Of a DNA stretch of 26,323 nucleotides, positions 1 through 9,375 are shown piece after piece (positions within the stretch are counted from its first letter, which is position 1; every line of letters begins with the position of its first letter). The DNA comes from Nemertoderma westbladi (Eukaryota; Xenacoelomorpha; Nemertodermatida; Nemertodermatidae). Below the pieces are notes generated by a model. That model ran no database searches and had not been told where the DNA came from. It saw only the letters and a program-made list of their open reading frames with translations. The translations under genes were made by a program, and so were the position numbers. The stretch spans positions 1 to 26,323 of the forward strand of contig JAUCBJ010006672.1 of the NCBI GenBank assembly GCA_032718475.1, written 5' to 3'.

Positions 1-2
1 AG

Positions 3-1980
3 TCCATTGTGCTTCATGAATCACCAGAACCACCGTTGCAAGAAGAAGCACCGGAATCTATCATGCATAACGAACCACTCCCAGAATCACCCGTGCACCA
101 ACAACCATTGGAACAACCGGTGGAAGTAACACCGGAATCCCCAGTACACGACCTGTATCAGCAGAACCAACAACCGGAAGCTCTGTCCGGTGGTTCCGAT
201 GAGGTTCTAGTCGCTGAGGCTAAAGTTATTATCAATGAATCTACGGATGTTCCTGAGGCTAAAGATAAACCTGATGTAATTCCATATTCTTGTGTTAATC
301 ATGATGAGCTGAAAGATGAACTTAATGAAGTTGCTAACCTTCTAGACGAGTCTGAACCAGCTGTTTATAACGCATTGGAAGACTCGAAGATCGGAGTCGC
401 TGATGAGGAAGCCGTAACCTCTAGTAATCTTGTTGACATTGAGGCTCTGCCATCGTCTTCCGCCGACGCGCTCAAGTCGGCGATGATGCAGACGTTCAGT
501 CCGGATGAGTTTGATGCGTCGGAAGAGTCGCCGGTTGGTTCGGCTAGATACGCCCACGCGGAGCCTGGTGCGGGCGCCGATAGCGGGTCTGAGCCACGGG
601 GGGCTCAGCCCACAGACCAGAACGATGTCCTCAAGTCTGCCATGATGCACGACTTTAAACCGGAGGAGCTGGAAGAGGCTGTTGAAGCTGTGGATACCAG
701 TGAACGGGAGGTGAACGCCGCGGTGGAAGCTGTTGAACCTGTGGAGGAGGTTGTGGAACCTGTCAAGGGGGTTACTCAGCAGTTTAGTGACGTCACAGAG
801 AGTAACAACGAGTCTGCGGTTCTCAGCGCGAGGGGGGCGCAGGATTTGGTGGCTTCGACTACCTTCGCGAAAACGTCAGATTTAGAAGAACCGGCGAAAG
901 TCGTTGATAAGTCAGAGAAGACGAAAGTAGAGAAACCTAAGGAAACGTCTGAAGTGAAGACGGATGTTAAAACGGTTGTTGATAAAGACAACGGCACTTC
1001 AAGTATAACAACAACGACGACCACCGTGAAGAAGCGAGTAGTAGAGGACCCGAACCGGGGCGGAAAGACCAAGGCGAAAACCTACGAGAAGCGAACCGTC
1101 ATCGATAAAAAGTCCGTCACTAAGGCTGGTTCTAGTCGCCCAGTTTCTATGGTAACCTCGAGTTCTAGTCGTCCGACTTCTATTGTTGGGGAGCCGAAAC
1201 CCGCGTCCGAGGGCAGGAGAGTGTCGGGAGTGCATGATAACGTTGCGAGTTCCGGGAGGAAGGAAGGTGGGAAGATGTCGGGGGCTGGGAGGAGTACAAC
1301 GGGCCTTCCTGGGAGTAAACGTGGGGAGATTAATGGGAAGAAACAGGCGAAGGAAGACTTCAAGTTGAAACCGGCGAAAGCGTTTAAATCCGAGGGAAAG
1401 GCTGAGCAGAGTGGAGCGGATCGTAGTGAGTTGGCGGGAAGTGGGAGCGGTGTGGGAGCCGCGGTGGGAGTTGGTGGGGATAAACCGAAGGGGAAACCGA
1501 AAGGGAAGACTGAGGGGGGCAAAGGGGGGAAACCCGTCTACTGCCATAGGGGGGAAGGGGGCTATTAAATCCGGTGTGTCGTCCTCGACCGGGGGGAGTT
1601 CGGTCATCCGAGCGGAGAAGGTTAAGGATCCGGTTTACGTAGACCTGCTGTACGCGCCGGGCCATGGCAACCCGAAGTGCGTGAACGCGGAGTTCTTTAA
1701 GCGAGTGCGTTCCCGTTACGTTGTAGTGAGCGCGGAAGGTAAGGACCATCTGTACGAGCCGGTGCTGGACGCGGTGATCGCGGGTAAGCGCGTCTGGGAG
1801 GGAACCTCCGAGCTCCCGATGACCATATCGGCGACGTACCAGCCGCCGGGGCTGATGGGCTGGATGACCCGGAACCACGTGGCGTTAGGCGAGCTCAGTG
1901 TCGGGATAGCCCAACCGGTGTGCTCCAGTAAAGTAGGAATGTGCGGGGAATCCCTCACGGCGTACAAGATCGATTTCTGA
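3..1980 (+). CDS. MAP1: MAP1/futsch-like microtubule-associated protein, 3' end (5' partial, one frame change)
   Basis: The reading frame is open from base 3, so the start lies upstream of the window. The first ~500 residues are low-complexity: an acidic P/E/V-rich stretch, then a K/S/T/G-rich basic stretch (nt ~900-1600) with SRPVSMV and SRPTSIV motifs, as in the microtubule-binding and phosphorylated parts of MAP1 proteins. The last ~115 codons (nt 1627-1980) are a compact domain beginning DPVYVDLLYAPGHG and ending LTAYKIDF. This matches the conserved light-chain C-terminus of MAP1A/MAP1B/futsch, which contains VYxDLxY, FFxRVR and a final CKIEF-like end. MAP1 proteins are cleaved into heavy and light chains that bind microtubules and actin in neurons. 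The N-terminal frame stops at 1566-1568, whereas the C-terminal domain is one base out of phase, so one frame change is needed near 1514-1561. No intron with sensible GT-AG ends fits there. Family assignment is secure; orthology within MAP1 is not. Confidence 0.87.
1514..1561 (+). other. Frame change in a G-homopolymer cluster within the MAP1-like gene
   Basis: Four G runs of 5-6 bases lie at 1514-1519, 1524-1529, 1549-1554 and 1557-1561. Upstream the coding frame has codons starting at positions divisible by 3; downstream the conserved domain is in the frame starting one base later. Removing one G from any of these runs would join the frames. A GT...AG pair inside (1534-1548) is far too short for an intron and would not restore phase. 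A homopolymer assembly error is the simplest reading; a real frameshift mutation or programmed +1 shift is possible but less likely. Confidence 0.7.
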
Positions 1981-2666
1981 TTGGCTATGAGACTCGACCA
2001 ATGAGAAGCCGTATTGTGTAACCATCCAATGGGATTGCTGTTGATTAGCTAGCTTTATCATTTATTATTTTTGCGTTTCTATTATTCTATATATATTCTG
2101 GAACGAACACATCGCCAGCTTTGAAACTGTCACGATTCTGGAACTGGTTACAAACATTTCGTAACCATCTCATCGGCGACAAACAAACTTATTGCTATTT
2201 TTTTTCTACGGATTATTTACATCTCTTAGATATTAGAAAACCTTCAATTTTTCCGAGTATTTTACGCACAAAACCATTTTTTCCGTATATTGTTTTTTTT
2301 TCTTGTAAGTTAAATAGTATTAACTAATTTAAGTAGTTGTTAGCATGAATGAATCTCCCATCTTGTTGGTACAATTATTTATTTTCTACTTAAAAGAATT
2401 ACGACTCTATCAACTCTTATACCACTAAGTTACTCAATAAGAAAATGTTCGGTAATATTTAATTATTTATTGCATGGTAAATAATGTAGAACATTATTTT
2501 CACTATATACTCGAGATATTTTATTTACCGAGAGTAGGAGGTTAATAAAGAATCAAGAGCATTAAGTGAAAATATTTTCCACCTTATTCAACATGTAATA
2601 CGTAGTTTTATTTTTATATGGAACATTATTTTCATGACGTTAATATTTTAGTTTCATTTATAGTCA
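1981..2666. other. AT-rich 3' flank of the MAP1-like gene
   Basis: No coding signal is seen. This should hold the 3' UTR of the upstream gene. A canonical AATAAA lies at 2544-2549, about 565 bases after the stop, and is a candidate polyadenylation signal, but AATAAA is expected by chance in DNA this AT-rich. Confidence 0.35.
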
Positions 2667-3660
2667 AGTCAATCTAGCAAAAAACCCATTTAAGTATTTC
2701 GCAATCAATCCGAACCACACATTTTGGATTCTATATTACCTTATTAATGACCAAAAAAAAGTCTACAAAAAAGTCTACTTTTATTTTGCGGATCATATGT
2801 TTATTCATGGAAATTCTGCGTAAATTTGCATAACACAAGCCAAACAAAAGGAACAGTAGGGAAAAGTAAGTAGCAAATTGGTGATGTTCCAGAATAATTT
2901 AATTAATTTCACAATAAGCTGTGATTCAATGGGAAATTAGTAATATTTACACGGCGTGTTACACATTAATTGCTATATCTCGGAAACTAGAAGTCGCATC
3001 AAATTTTTAAATATATCAAAAACTTCACGATATATTAAGGTAACTGTTGTAAAAAAATTATACAATTCCACTGCAAGGAAATTTCATAATTTCCATTAAT
3101 GTTAGTGAAGATTTTTCACATAATTAAATTGTGATTGCTCTATTGATTTTAGGTGTAATTTATTTATTTGTTTTAGTTTAGAAAACCACAATAGTTTATC
3201 ATATAACAAATAAATTTTTTGGGGATAAGGGTTTTTGAGGTCGATAAATCCGATGGGCGAGGTTACATCCACCCGTTTAGTAGAGAAGTTGTGTAAATAA
3301 GCTCCCTGTATTGTACCAGCAAAATTGGTATTAAAAATTGTTAAATTATTAGACAAATTTCCGTTGCTCTGGAAACTAAATTGTTAACTATATAGAAGTG
3401 CATACTTCAGTCAATCGATAGTCATTAGAGTAAAGTTTGTCTGTACCAAATTTGGAGAAAATCCCACCAATAGACCCCTTGTTGCTATGTAAATACCATG
3501 TTGCTAAGGAAAGAAACAGGAAATTGAAGGTGATCCGCATAATATATTTTTATAGACTTTTTTGGGGGTATTAACAAGGTAATGTAGAATAAACAAAAAT
3601 TGGTTTGGATGAATTGCGAATTTGTTATGGGTTGACCCCCTTTTTCGGCTAGATTGACTC
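2667..3660. repeat. Foldback pair: two ~130-bp inverted repeats
   Basis: The segment at 2667-2796 reappears as its diverged reverse complement at 3531-3660. Shared landmarks in order are GTCAATCTAGC, TTCGCAATC/TTCGCAATT, ATTCTATATTACCTT (ATTCTACATTACCTT in the other arm), AAAAAGTCTA and GCGGATCA. About 730 bp of AT-rich DNA lies between the arms with no coding signal. The pattern fits either one foldback transposon or two copies of the same short nonautonomous element inserted head to head. Similarity falls off sharply outside the arms. Confidence 0.65.
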
Positions 3661-3942
3661 GCCTATTAGTGCATCTCAATTTATGCATTATGACATATTA
3701 TATTGGTAAACAAGAATTCTGTTTAAATATTGGTTATTCTAAAACAAATTAATGTTTCTTTATTAAGACCTTGCTCTCCATTATGTCACTGGGTAGGTAC
3801 CCAACGCCACGAAAAAACATTATGGAATAAGAAAAACTTGTTCTGGAACTAGTTTTTTAAGAATTCTTCTGTACCATAAAAATACAAAAAATTAGCTATA
3901 TTGGCGAATGATTTGTATCTTTTCATAAATTTTTTCTAGAAT

Positions 3943-4064
3943 CTAATTAATGTTCTAGAACTTATAAAACATTAAAAATACAACTGTTAGCTAGTATGAT
4001 ATGAGATTTCTTAACCAATTTAAAAAATTCTAGAATAAAAAATTAATTCTAGAACATTAATTAG
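3943..4064. repeat. 18-bp perfect inverted repeat around an 86-bp AT-rich spacer
   Basis: CTAATTAATGTTCTAGAA at 3943-3960 is the exact reverse complement of 4047-4064. Extra TTCTAGAA-type motifs lie just outside and inside both arms. The arms could be the ends of a small nonautonomous element or a secondary-structure element; no target duplication is obvious. Confidence 0.5.
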
Positions 4065-4980
4065 CTAACAACAGCACACATTTTCAAAAATTTATAAAAA
4101 AATCTATAGCTAGTATAAAAATTGGTGAGTGGACGGAAGTATTATGTAATATGTACTTTTGAAGCTATGAATGTAAATTTAATTAAAGATGCATAGGTTT
4201 AAATGTTTTAATTAAATAATGTTCTATTTAAAAATAAATTATATTATAAGAAATTAATGCGATCGTTGTTCCGAAAATACGAACTTTATTCCAAAAATAT
4301 GAATTTTTTCCAATTAACTAAACGTATTATTCAAAATCTACCGATTGTAATACACGTCATCGTCGTTGGGTTACTAAGACAACAACAACCGGGTTAGGGT
4401 CAACAAAGGCAGGGCAAGGCAGGGCGTAGGGTTCACGAACAATGTTTCCAAGTCATTGGAACAAAGTGAGGAACCCTTTGGAACAAAATAAGGAACCCTT
4501 TGGAACAAAGTTCGCAACCCATTGGAAAAAATGTTCGCAGAAGTTAATTTGGGAACAACGTATCGTAGGCCCTATACATTGTCTCTTCTTCTTCTCTAAT
4601 GGCGGAAGTGATGTGTTTAATTATATATTTCTTATTCTTTTTGCTTTAAATATTTATTGAATTTTTTCTGTTAAACAGAATAATTTTCATCTTGTATAAT
4701 CAATGTTGCAGTGCAATTAATAGGCCACTATAATGTAGAATTAGATATGGTTTATGTATTTAATATATTAGTGTGTCACTCTTTAAATATTAGTAAACTT
4801 GGTATATCGAACATTTAGGCAGTAATATTGAGTTCATTTGTGCTAATTATTGATAAAAAAAATTATTAATACTTAGTTAGTCCTATAATATCGATACAAA
4901 TATAATATAGTCTTTAACAAAAGTTTTTCAACTACTCACCTTAGAAACCTGGCTTACATGGATTAATTATAAAAAAACAG
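4065..4980. other. AT-rich intergenic DNA without a recognisable gene
   Basis: Apart from the short tandem repeat at 4451-4535 I see no gene, RNA gene or transposon end here. A short open frame at 4442-4660 consists largely of the tandem repeat and looks accidental. Confidence 0.5.
4451..4535. repeat. Tandem repeat, ~22-bp unit, about 4 degenerate copies
   Basis: Units at 4451, 4469, 4491 and 4513 share the pattern GGAACCCTTTGGAACAAA. The second and third are nearly identical and the outer two are diverged. Confidence 0.75.
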
Positions 4981-5099
4981 AAGAAAGTTATGCATTTTGC
5001 CCTTCCAAACGCACGACGCAGAGACAGAAGGGACAACATTTTGCATACATCGTGAACATACACCCAACCTGAGTACATACTACTGCTCTACTACTACTA

Positions 5100-5349
5100 C
5101 TAGGTCGAGCGAACTCGGACAGTGGAAATGAGATCCTTCCAGGCTTCCCGATTCTCCATAGTTGCCGCAATTTCGTTTCTCCCAAGTTCAGTATCCCTTT
5201 CAAATTGATCTATATATGTTATGGCCGGTCGTCCACGACTACGCTTTCTTTGAGTTGGTTGCCAGAAAAGTAGATCTGGTAATTTGATTTTTACTTCTCC
5301 CAGCAGTGCCCACTGAATCTTAATCTGCGTTCACGGAGGGTGGTTGATA
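5100..5349 (-). pseudogene. LINE fragment, ORF2 C-terminal block
   Basis: The minus strand reads TTLRERRLRFSGHCWEK, then a short degenerate stretch, DLLFWQPTQRKRSRGRPA, ITYIDQFERDTEL, ATMENREAWKDLI and a stop at 5102-5100. The RGRP...TYIDQ...D...M.NR..W order is the usual tail of this LINE type. A CTA/TAG trinucleotide run sits directly at the stop (5085-5102). The following ~110 bp to about 4985 is probably the element's 3' UTR. Confidence 0.8.
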
Positions 5350-5507
5350 ATAAAAATAATAATAATATATATTTATTTATATAGCGCCAAATTTACATCA
5401 TTTACGTACTCTAAGGCGCTGACAACACATAATACACAGTAATTAATAGTTCGTGACTGCAATGGCAATAGTTATGAGATAAAATCAACTAAATTAATGT
5501 AGTAATA

Positions 5508-5600
5508 AAAAACCAACAATAAAAACATCATAAAATATAGTAAAAACCAACAATAAAAACATCATAAAATATAGTAAAAATAAACAATAAAAACGATCAT
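5508..5600. repeat. 34-bp tandem duplication in the CR1/L2 3' UTR, ~2.5 copies
   Basis: CCAACAATAAAAACATCATA recurs at offset 34 (from 5513 and from 5547), followed by a partial third copy. A further diverged direct repeat in the same UTR pairs AATGGCAATAGTTATGAGAT near 5461 with a relative at 5642. Confidence 0.7.
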
Positions 5601-5778
5601 CGCAGATATTCCAATCTTACGGGTTAAGTTAATTAGCAATTAATGGCAATAGTTGTGAAATAAAATTATCCAATTAATTAATTTAAAAAATGTCAGTCGT
5701 CCATAAAAACAAATAAATAATGTTTAGTTTAGATTTAACTTCATAGGCACAGCGTAATATAAGACACTAGTTCACGTG

Positions 5779-6713
5779 TTATTCCAGATTGTATAGGTGA
5801 GTTTTTAGACGTTTCTTAAAAATGCCCACATTCAATGATTCGCGTATGGCCGGAGGCAATGCGTTCCATACAGTTGGAGCAGCAATGGAGAACGATCGCC
5901 TACCATAATGTTCCGTATTGTAGCGAGGGGCCACAAGTAAACCCAGCCCGTTGGATCGCATCTCGCGGATGGGTATGTACGGAGTTAGTAAGTCGCTTAG
6001 ATACTTCGGGGCACAGTTATTTACACATTTCCAAGTTAGCAAGGCAATTTTAAAGTCGATACGGCGAACTATAGGTAACCAGTGCAATGCTTTTAGGGTT
6101 GGAGTTATATGGTCCCTCTTCTTTACACCACGTAGAAGTCGAGCCGCGGAGTTTTGAACGTACTGTAGTTTCTGAATGGATTTTTTTGACAGACCGTAGT
6201 AGAGATAATTATTGGCGTCAAGCTTTGATGTTACAAGTGCGTGTATAAGTATTTCCATGTTTTGTTTGTTGACATATCGCTTTATCTTTGAAAGATTCCT
6301 TAAATGGAAGAATGCCTCGCGAACGGTGATTCCTATTTGCTTGCACATTGTAAGCTGAGAGTCTAATTCGAACCCGATATTGCGAACGTTTGGACTACAC
6401 GATATTATGTCGCTCCCTATGGTCAGTACTGGGGGATCCTGCTGGATGCCGAACTTGGACTGCAATAACAGGACTTTAGTTTTATCGGAATTCATTTTTA
6501 GTTTTTATCCATCCACTCCAGCACATCCACGAGGCAACTCTCAGTTACTTTTACAGCGCTGTTTAATTCAATTGGCTTGAAAATCAAATATAATTGGGTA
6601 TCATCCGCGTAGAAATGACAATGTAGACCATGCCGCTTTATTACAGCTGATAGAGAACGCGTGTATATCGTAAACAGAATCGGACCCAATACCGAACCCC
6701 TGTTCGACCGTCC
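5779..6713 (-). pseudogene. CR1/L2-like LINE ORF2 C-terminal half (RT palm to C-terminus)
   Basis: The minus strand reads [19 protein letters not shown], then the catalytic YADDTQ (about 6595-6611), then VLEWMDKN, and one base out of frame continues KMNSDKTKVLLLQSKFG. From 6495 to 5779 it is an uninterrupted 238-codon frame with the family landmarks NIGFELDSQLTM, LDANNYLYYGLS, QNSAARLL, ITPTLKALHWLP and WNALPPAIR, ending HLYNLE. One missing base near 6495 and one extra base near 6700 are the only clear lesions, so it is younger than the LINE it interrupts. RT and RNase-H-less C-terminal function is known for the family; this copy lacks the endonuclease and the 5' half and cannot be autonomous. 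Confidence 0.85.
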
Positions 6714-6714
6714 C

Positions 6715-7112
6715 TTGATACAGGTGGTATTGTACCACAAAGCTCGGTGTTTGTCATGTGTTGTCTCCAGCTGATGTTTACGGCTGCCCTTAGTAGTCTT
6801 GTGTAGCAACCATCAATTCGGTGTTCAAGTGATTTCGTCAGTGTCCAGGTCTCACCCCCGTATAAAATTACACTTTCCACTGTGGGTTGGAAGAAGTCTT
6901 AAGGTGCCTGGAGAGATCTGATTTCCAGATGGTATCCATTTTTGATAGAGCTACCCATGCCTTTGCTTTCCTAACTTCTATGTCTTTTTTGCTACTCTTT
7001 ATCCATGATCAAAGGTACTGGAAGTCGTCAACCTTCCTTAGTTGATTATTATCAATTGTTTTCAAGTTTCAATTAACATTAAAAGTCATGAATTCAGTCT
7101 TGGTAGCATTTA
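6715..7112 (-). pseudogene. LINE fragment, thumb/linker block
   Basis: The minus strand reads NATKTEFMTFN, then [70 protein letters not shown] and GTIPPVS. This is the standard order after the RT palm in this LINE type. Two glycine codons appear to have become TGA and one frameshift lies near 6895, so it is dead. It continues the 8751-9375 block across the TA-flanked insert. Confidence 0.8.
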
Positions 7113-7616
7113 CTGTATATTAGGGATGCGACATCGCTAAAATTTCATCCGGAGCCCGGAGGTTACTCCGGGTTACAATATGAGCTCCGGCCGGAGACGG
7201 AGCCGGAGGTTTGGTGATTGATAATTCCAGGGTATTATTATAGTAGACAGACAGATATGTGTTCATGAGAAAGGAGGGGGGGGGGGGTGATGCAAATTCT
7301 TACTCTGCGAATTAATTATATATATTATATATTATATTATTTGGGTGGAGACACCGCTGTCATACTGTAGAAGCGTATAAATAAAACTGCACATAATAAA
7401 ATAAAACAGGAGAAAGTTGAACCGTGAATAAAACAAAACGACTTATACTATGGCACCATATTAAAATAAGATTAAAAACGAAATTAAAATACGCAAAATA
7501 TTATTACATGTTAAAATAAAAGTGTAGATCGCTAAAAAGAGTTGAACTCAACTAATGATATTAAAAATAGAAAATAATTAGAAATTGGCATAGTTACAAA
7601 TTGCGGTCAAATTTAA

Positions 7617-7850
7617 TCAAATTGTTAAAATCACCACATAAATATGGCGTTTGAACAATTCAACTGAGGGGGCAGTTACTGCAACGTAAGGTAGATTGTT
7701 CCAAACAGGCACAACACGATTTGTAAATGAGTTCTACACCACAACAGTTCTGCAATATCCCTGCTGCAATTTGCAAGGGTGCCCCCTAATATCTCGCCTC
7801 AATGTTAAATTATCAATTAAGGTAAATGGGCAGTTTACAGTCGCATGCTG
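7617..7850 (-). pseudogene. Third LINE remnant: RT C-terminal tail
   Basis: The minus strand reads LIDNLTLRRDIRGHPCKL, then after an in-frame stop NSFTNRVVPVWNNLP, APSVELFKRH and a stop at 7617-7619. RGHxxKL...FxNRVVxxWNxLP...APSxxxFK is the widespread C-terminal signature of several invertebrate LINE ORF2 proteins. It is distinct from the other two LINEs here, which end differently. It lies inside the TA-flanked element, so it was inserted into or captured by it. Upstream sequence to about 8200 does not continue convincingly. Confidence 0.7.
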
Positions 7851-8495
7851 TTCTAATCAAAACAATAAAATATATTCAATAGAACAGGTTATAGTTTTAT
7901 TTTTGGGAGTAATCAGCAGATATTTCGTCGATTTTCTCCTGGAGAGGGATGCATTTTGTTTGCGTCCAAAGGCTCCCTTATCTGGTGTTCAATGGGCTAA
8001 AATATACTGTAATGTTTTAGACTTTTCAGTTCACACTCATTACACAAACTCTGTTATTTTTATATTTCTTACGACTAGACTATCAGTAACTTCGGTTTGT
8101 TGTCAACTTATCATCGACACTATTTTTATGGGACATTGTGTAATTAATTTCGAGGAGTTGGTCCAGTTTTCAGTATATTGTCATTGATAAACAATAAAAC
8201 ATGACTACCACCTACCTAACGCACGTAGGTTGGCATAAACCGGATATCTAAAATAATATTAGTAATTTGGATATATCACAACTGTTTAGAGGGTCCTCGG
8301 GCTCTATTTACATTATTGAATCAGGAACTGAATTACAATCTCCGCACACAAATATTGTATAACTATCAAAATTATTATTACATAAATTTAATAAACATAT
8401 AGTTCAATAATATAAAATAATTCTAGAATTATAAGTATTTAAACTGATTATTTTATACAAATGAATAGTACCAGCCTGTTATGGATTGAAAGGGC

Positions 8496-8580
8496 GGGGG
8501 GGGGGGGGGGGTCAGTGGAAATGGGGTTTCTAGACTGACGAACAGTCTAGGATCTTATCTGGAATCTTAAAAAAAAAAAA
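8496..8580. repeat. G16 run, small perfect hairpin and A12 run
   Basis: Sixteen G occupy 8496-8511. CTAGACTG (8530-8537) pairs perfectly with CAGTCTAG (8543-8550) around a 5-base loop. Twelve A occupy 8569-8580. All lie within the TA-flanked element, which also carries a G12 run at 7276-7287. Confidence 0.7.
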
Positions 8581-8750
8581 TGTAAATTACTTAATGAGTT
8601 ATTATGTTAATTACTATGATATTTGCATTATTCATACATCAGAAAAATTTAATTCTAATTTCAACAACATAAGCTCCGGATTAATTTGCCCGGAGCCGGA
8701 ACCAGAAAATTGGCCCGCCGGAGCCGGAGCTCTGTCGCATCTCTACTGTA

Positions 8751-9375
8751 ATTGCAATCCAACCTCTTTAGCTGCCATCTCCACTTTATTTAGTAGAAGC
8801 TGTGCATCTGCTAACGTATTAGAGAGCAGGGCGATGTCATCCGCAAAGTCAGTGTCTGTGACTGTAGTTGCCGGATATCTACTACTTCTGCGTTCTTGTG
8901 GTGTGAATCCCAGATCTTCACCCTTTGTGGCCGTCCTCATTGCGTAATCCAGTACAATTACAAATAGTAATGGCGCCAATGTGTCACCTTGCAGTACGCC
9001 AGCCAATGATTGAGAAGAACTCAGTTTCACCATCTGGTGAGAGTACCTGAGCTTCTGTGTCACAATATAACAATCCAATGCCAGCAACAATTACTTCTGG
9101 TATTCCATAAGCTCTTAGGATTTCAAGCATTTTACCTCTATGGATGGAGTCGAATGCCTTCTTGAAGTCCACAAAAGTCATGACTGCGGGGAGATTCTTT
9201 GACTTGATTCCTTCAATCAGTCTCCGTAGCGCAAGTATCTGAGCTATTGTTGATCTATTTTGTCGAAATCCTTTTTGGCTCTTATGCAGTAGTTCGGCAG
9301 TTTAGAGTTCGGCAGGTGTGAAGTCCCCTGTTTCTATAGGTAGCGTCTTGTCATATATTGTGCATACAAACAAAC
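8751..9375 (-). pseudogene. LINE reverse transcriptase fragment, fingers/palm block
   Basis: On the minus strand the fragment begins DKTLPIETGDFTPAEL, jumps to LLHKSQKGFRQNRST, then runs through FVDFKKAFDSIHRGKM, GVLQGDTLAPLLF and the catalytic FADD at 8836-8847, ending GLQL at the insertion point. Related LINEs have about 100 residues between FTPAEL and the FRQNRST region, so an internal deletion is inferred at the direct repeat AGTTCGGCAG (9291-9300 and 9306-9315). A single extra base near 9000-9005 shifts the frame just before GVLQGD. The coding match fades upstream of about 9375. Confidence 0.8.

Larger units (their letters stand above)
5344..6720 (-). mobile_element. 5'-truncated CR1/L2-like LINE with target site duplication
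   Basis: This insertion sits inside the older LINE on the minus strand. TTGATA at 5344-5349 and at 6715-6720 is the target site duplication; excising one copy with 5350-6714 restores the host LINE coding sequence across IPPVS-TTLRERRLRF. The element ends (5350-5420, minus strand) in GGCGCTATATAAATAAAT followed by an ATT-rich tail, which is the characteristic 3' end of CR1/L2-type elements. It is truncated within the RT domain, as is usual for target-primed insertion. Confidence 0.85.
7111..8750. mobile_element. TA-flanked DNA-transposon-like element with inverted ends, 1,636 bp
   Basis: The insert 7113-8748 is bounded by TA at 7111-7112 and 8749-8750. Removing it with one TA gives GCATTTAATTGCAATCC, which on the minus strand restores the host LINE frame GLQL-NATKTEF. 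The ends are inverted: left TATTAGGGATGCGACA, right (reverse complement) CAGTAGAGATGCGACA. Next to both ends lie CCGGAG-rich blocks (about 7148-7212 and 8670-8730). The TA duplication and CAGT-like end suggest a Tc1/mariner-type nonautonomous element. A hAT reading with an imperfect 8-bp duplication (CTGTATAT/CTGTAATT) is possible but does not restore the host frame. No transposase is visible inside. Confidence 0.65.
4981..9375 (-). mobile_element. Old LINE (non-LTR retrotransposon) remnant in three blocks, interrupted by two insertions
   Basis: Reading the minus strand, reverse-transcriptase fragments follow each other in the order expected of one LINE ORF2: palm with FADD (9375-8751), thumb and linker (7112-6715), and the C-terminal tail (5349-5100). 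Both gaps are filled by other elements, and removing each insert with its target duplication rejoins the ORF in frame at conserved positions, so this is one element and not three. The type, with FRQNRST, FVDFKKAFDSIHRGKM, GVLQGDTLAP and a final RGRPAITYIDQ, is common in marine invertebrate and cnidarian genomes. I cannot fix the clade. It is inactive: it has several stops, frameshifts and an internal deletion. The 3' end near 4981 is approximate. Confidence 0.8.

Noticed and set aside
465-668. PAM2-like (PABP-binding) reading of LKSAMMxxFxP
   Set aside because: The spacing between L and F is one residue longer than in PAM2 and the N after L is missing.
1534-1548. A GT...AG segment as a tiny intron explaining the MAP1 frame change
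   Set aside because: It is far below any intron length and its removal does not give the needed phase.
342-1878. Minus-strand open frames of 98-202 codons opposite the MAP1-like gene
   Set aside because: They are shadows of a real plus-strand coding region with biased composition and show no domain.
4565-4576. GTAGGCCCTATA, identical to part of the 56-bp satellite unit, 7 kb from the array
   Set aside because: A 12-base match with no extension on either side is within what chance allows given the many words in the satellite.
7696-8187. 163-codon plus-strand open frame inside the TA-flanked element
   Set aside because: It has no recognisable domain, begins at a non-ATG codon and overlaps the minus-strand LINE tail, which does match a known signature.
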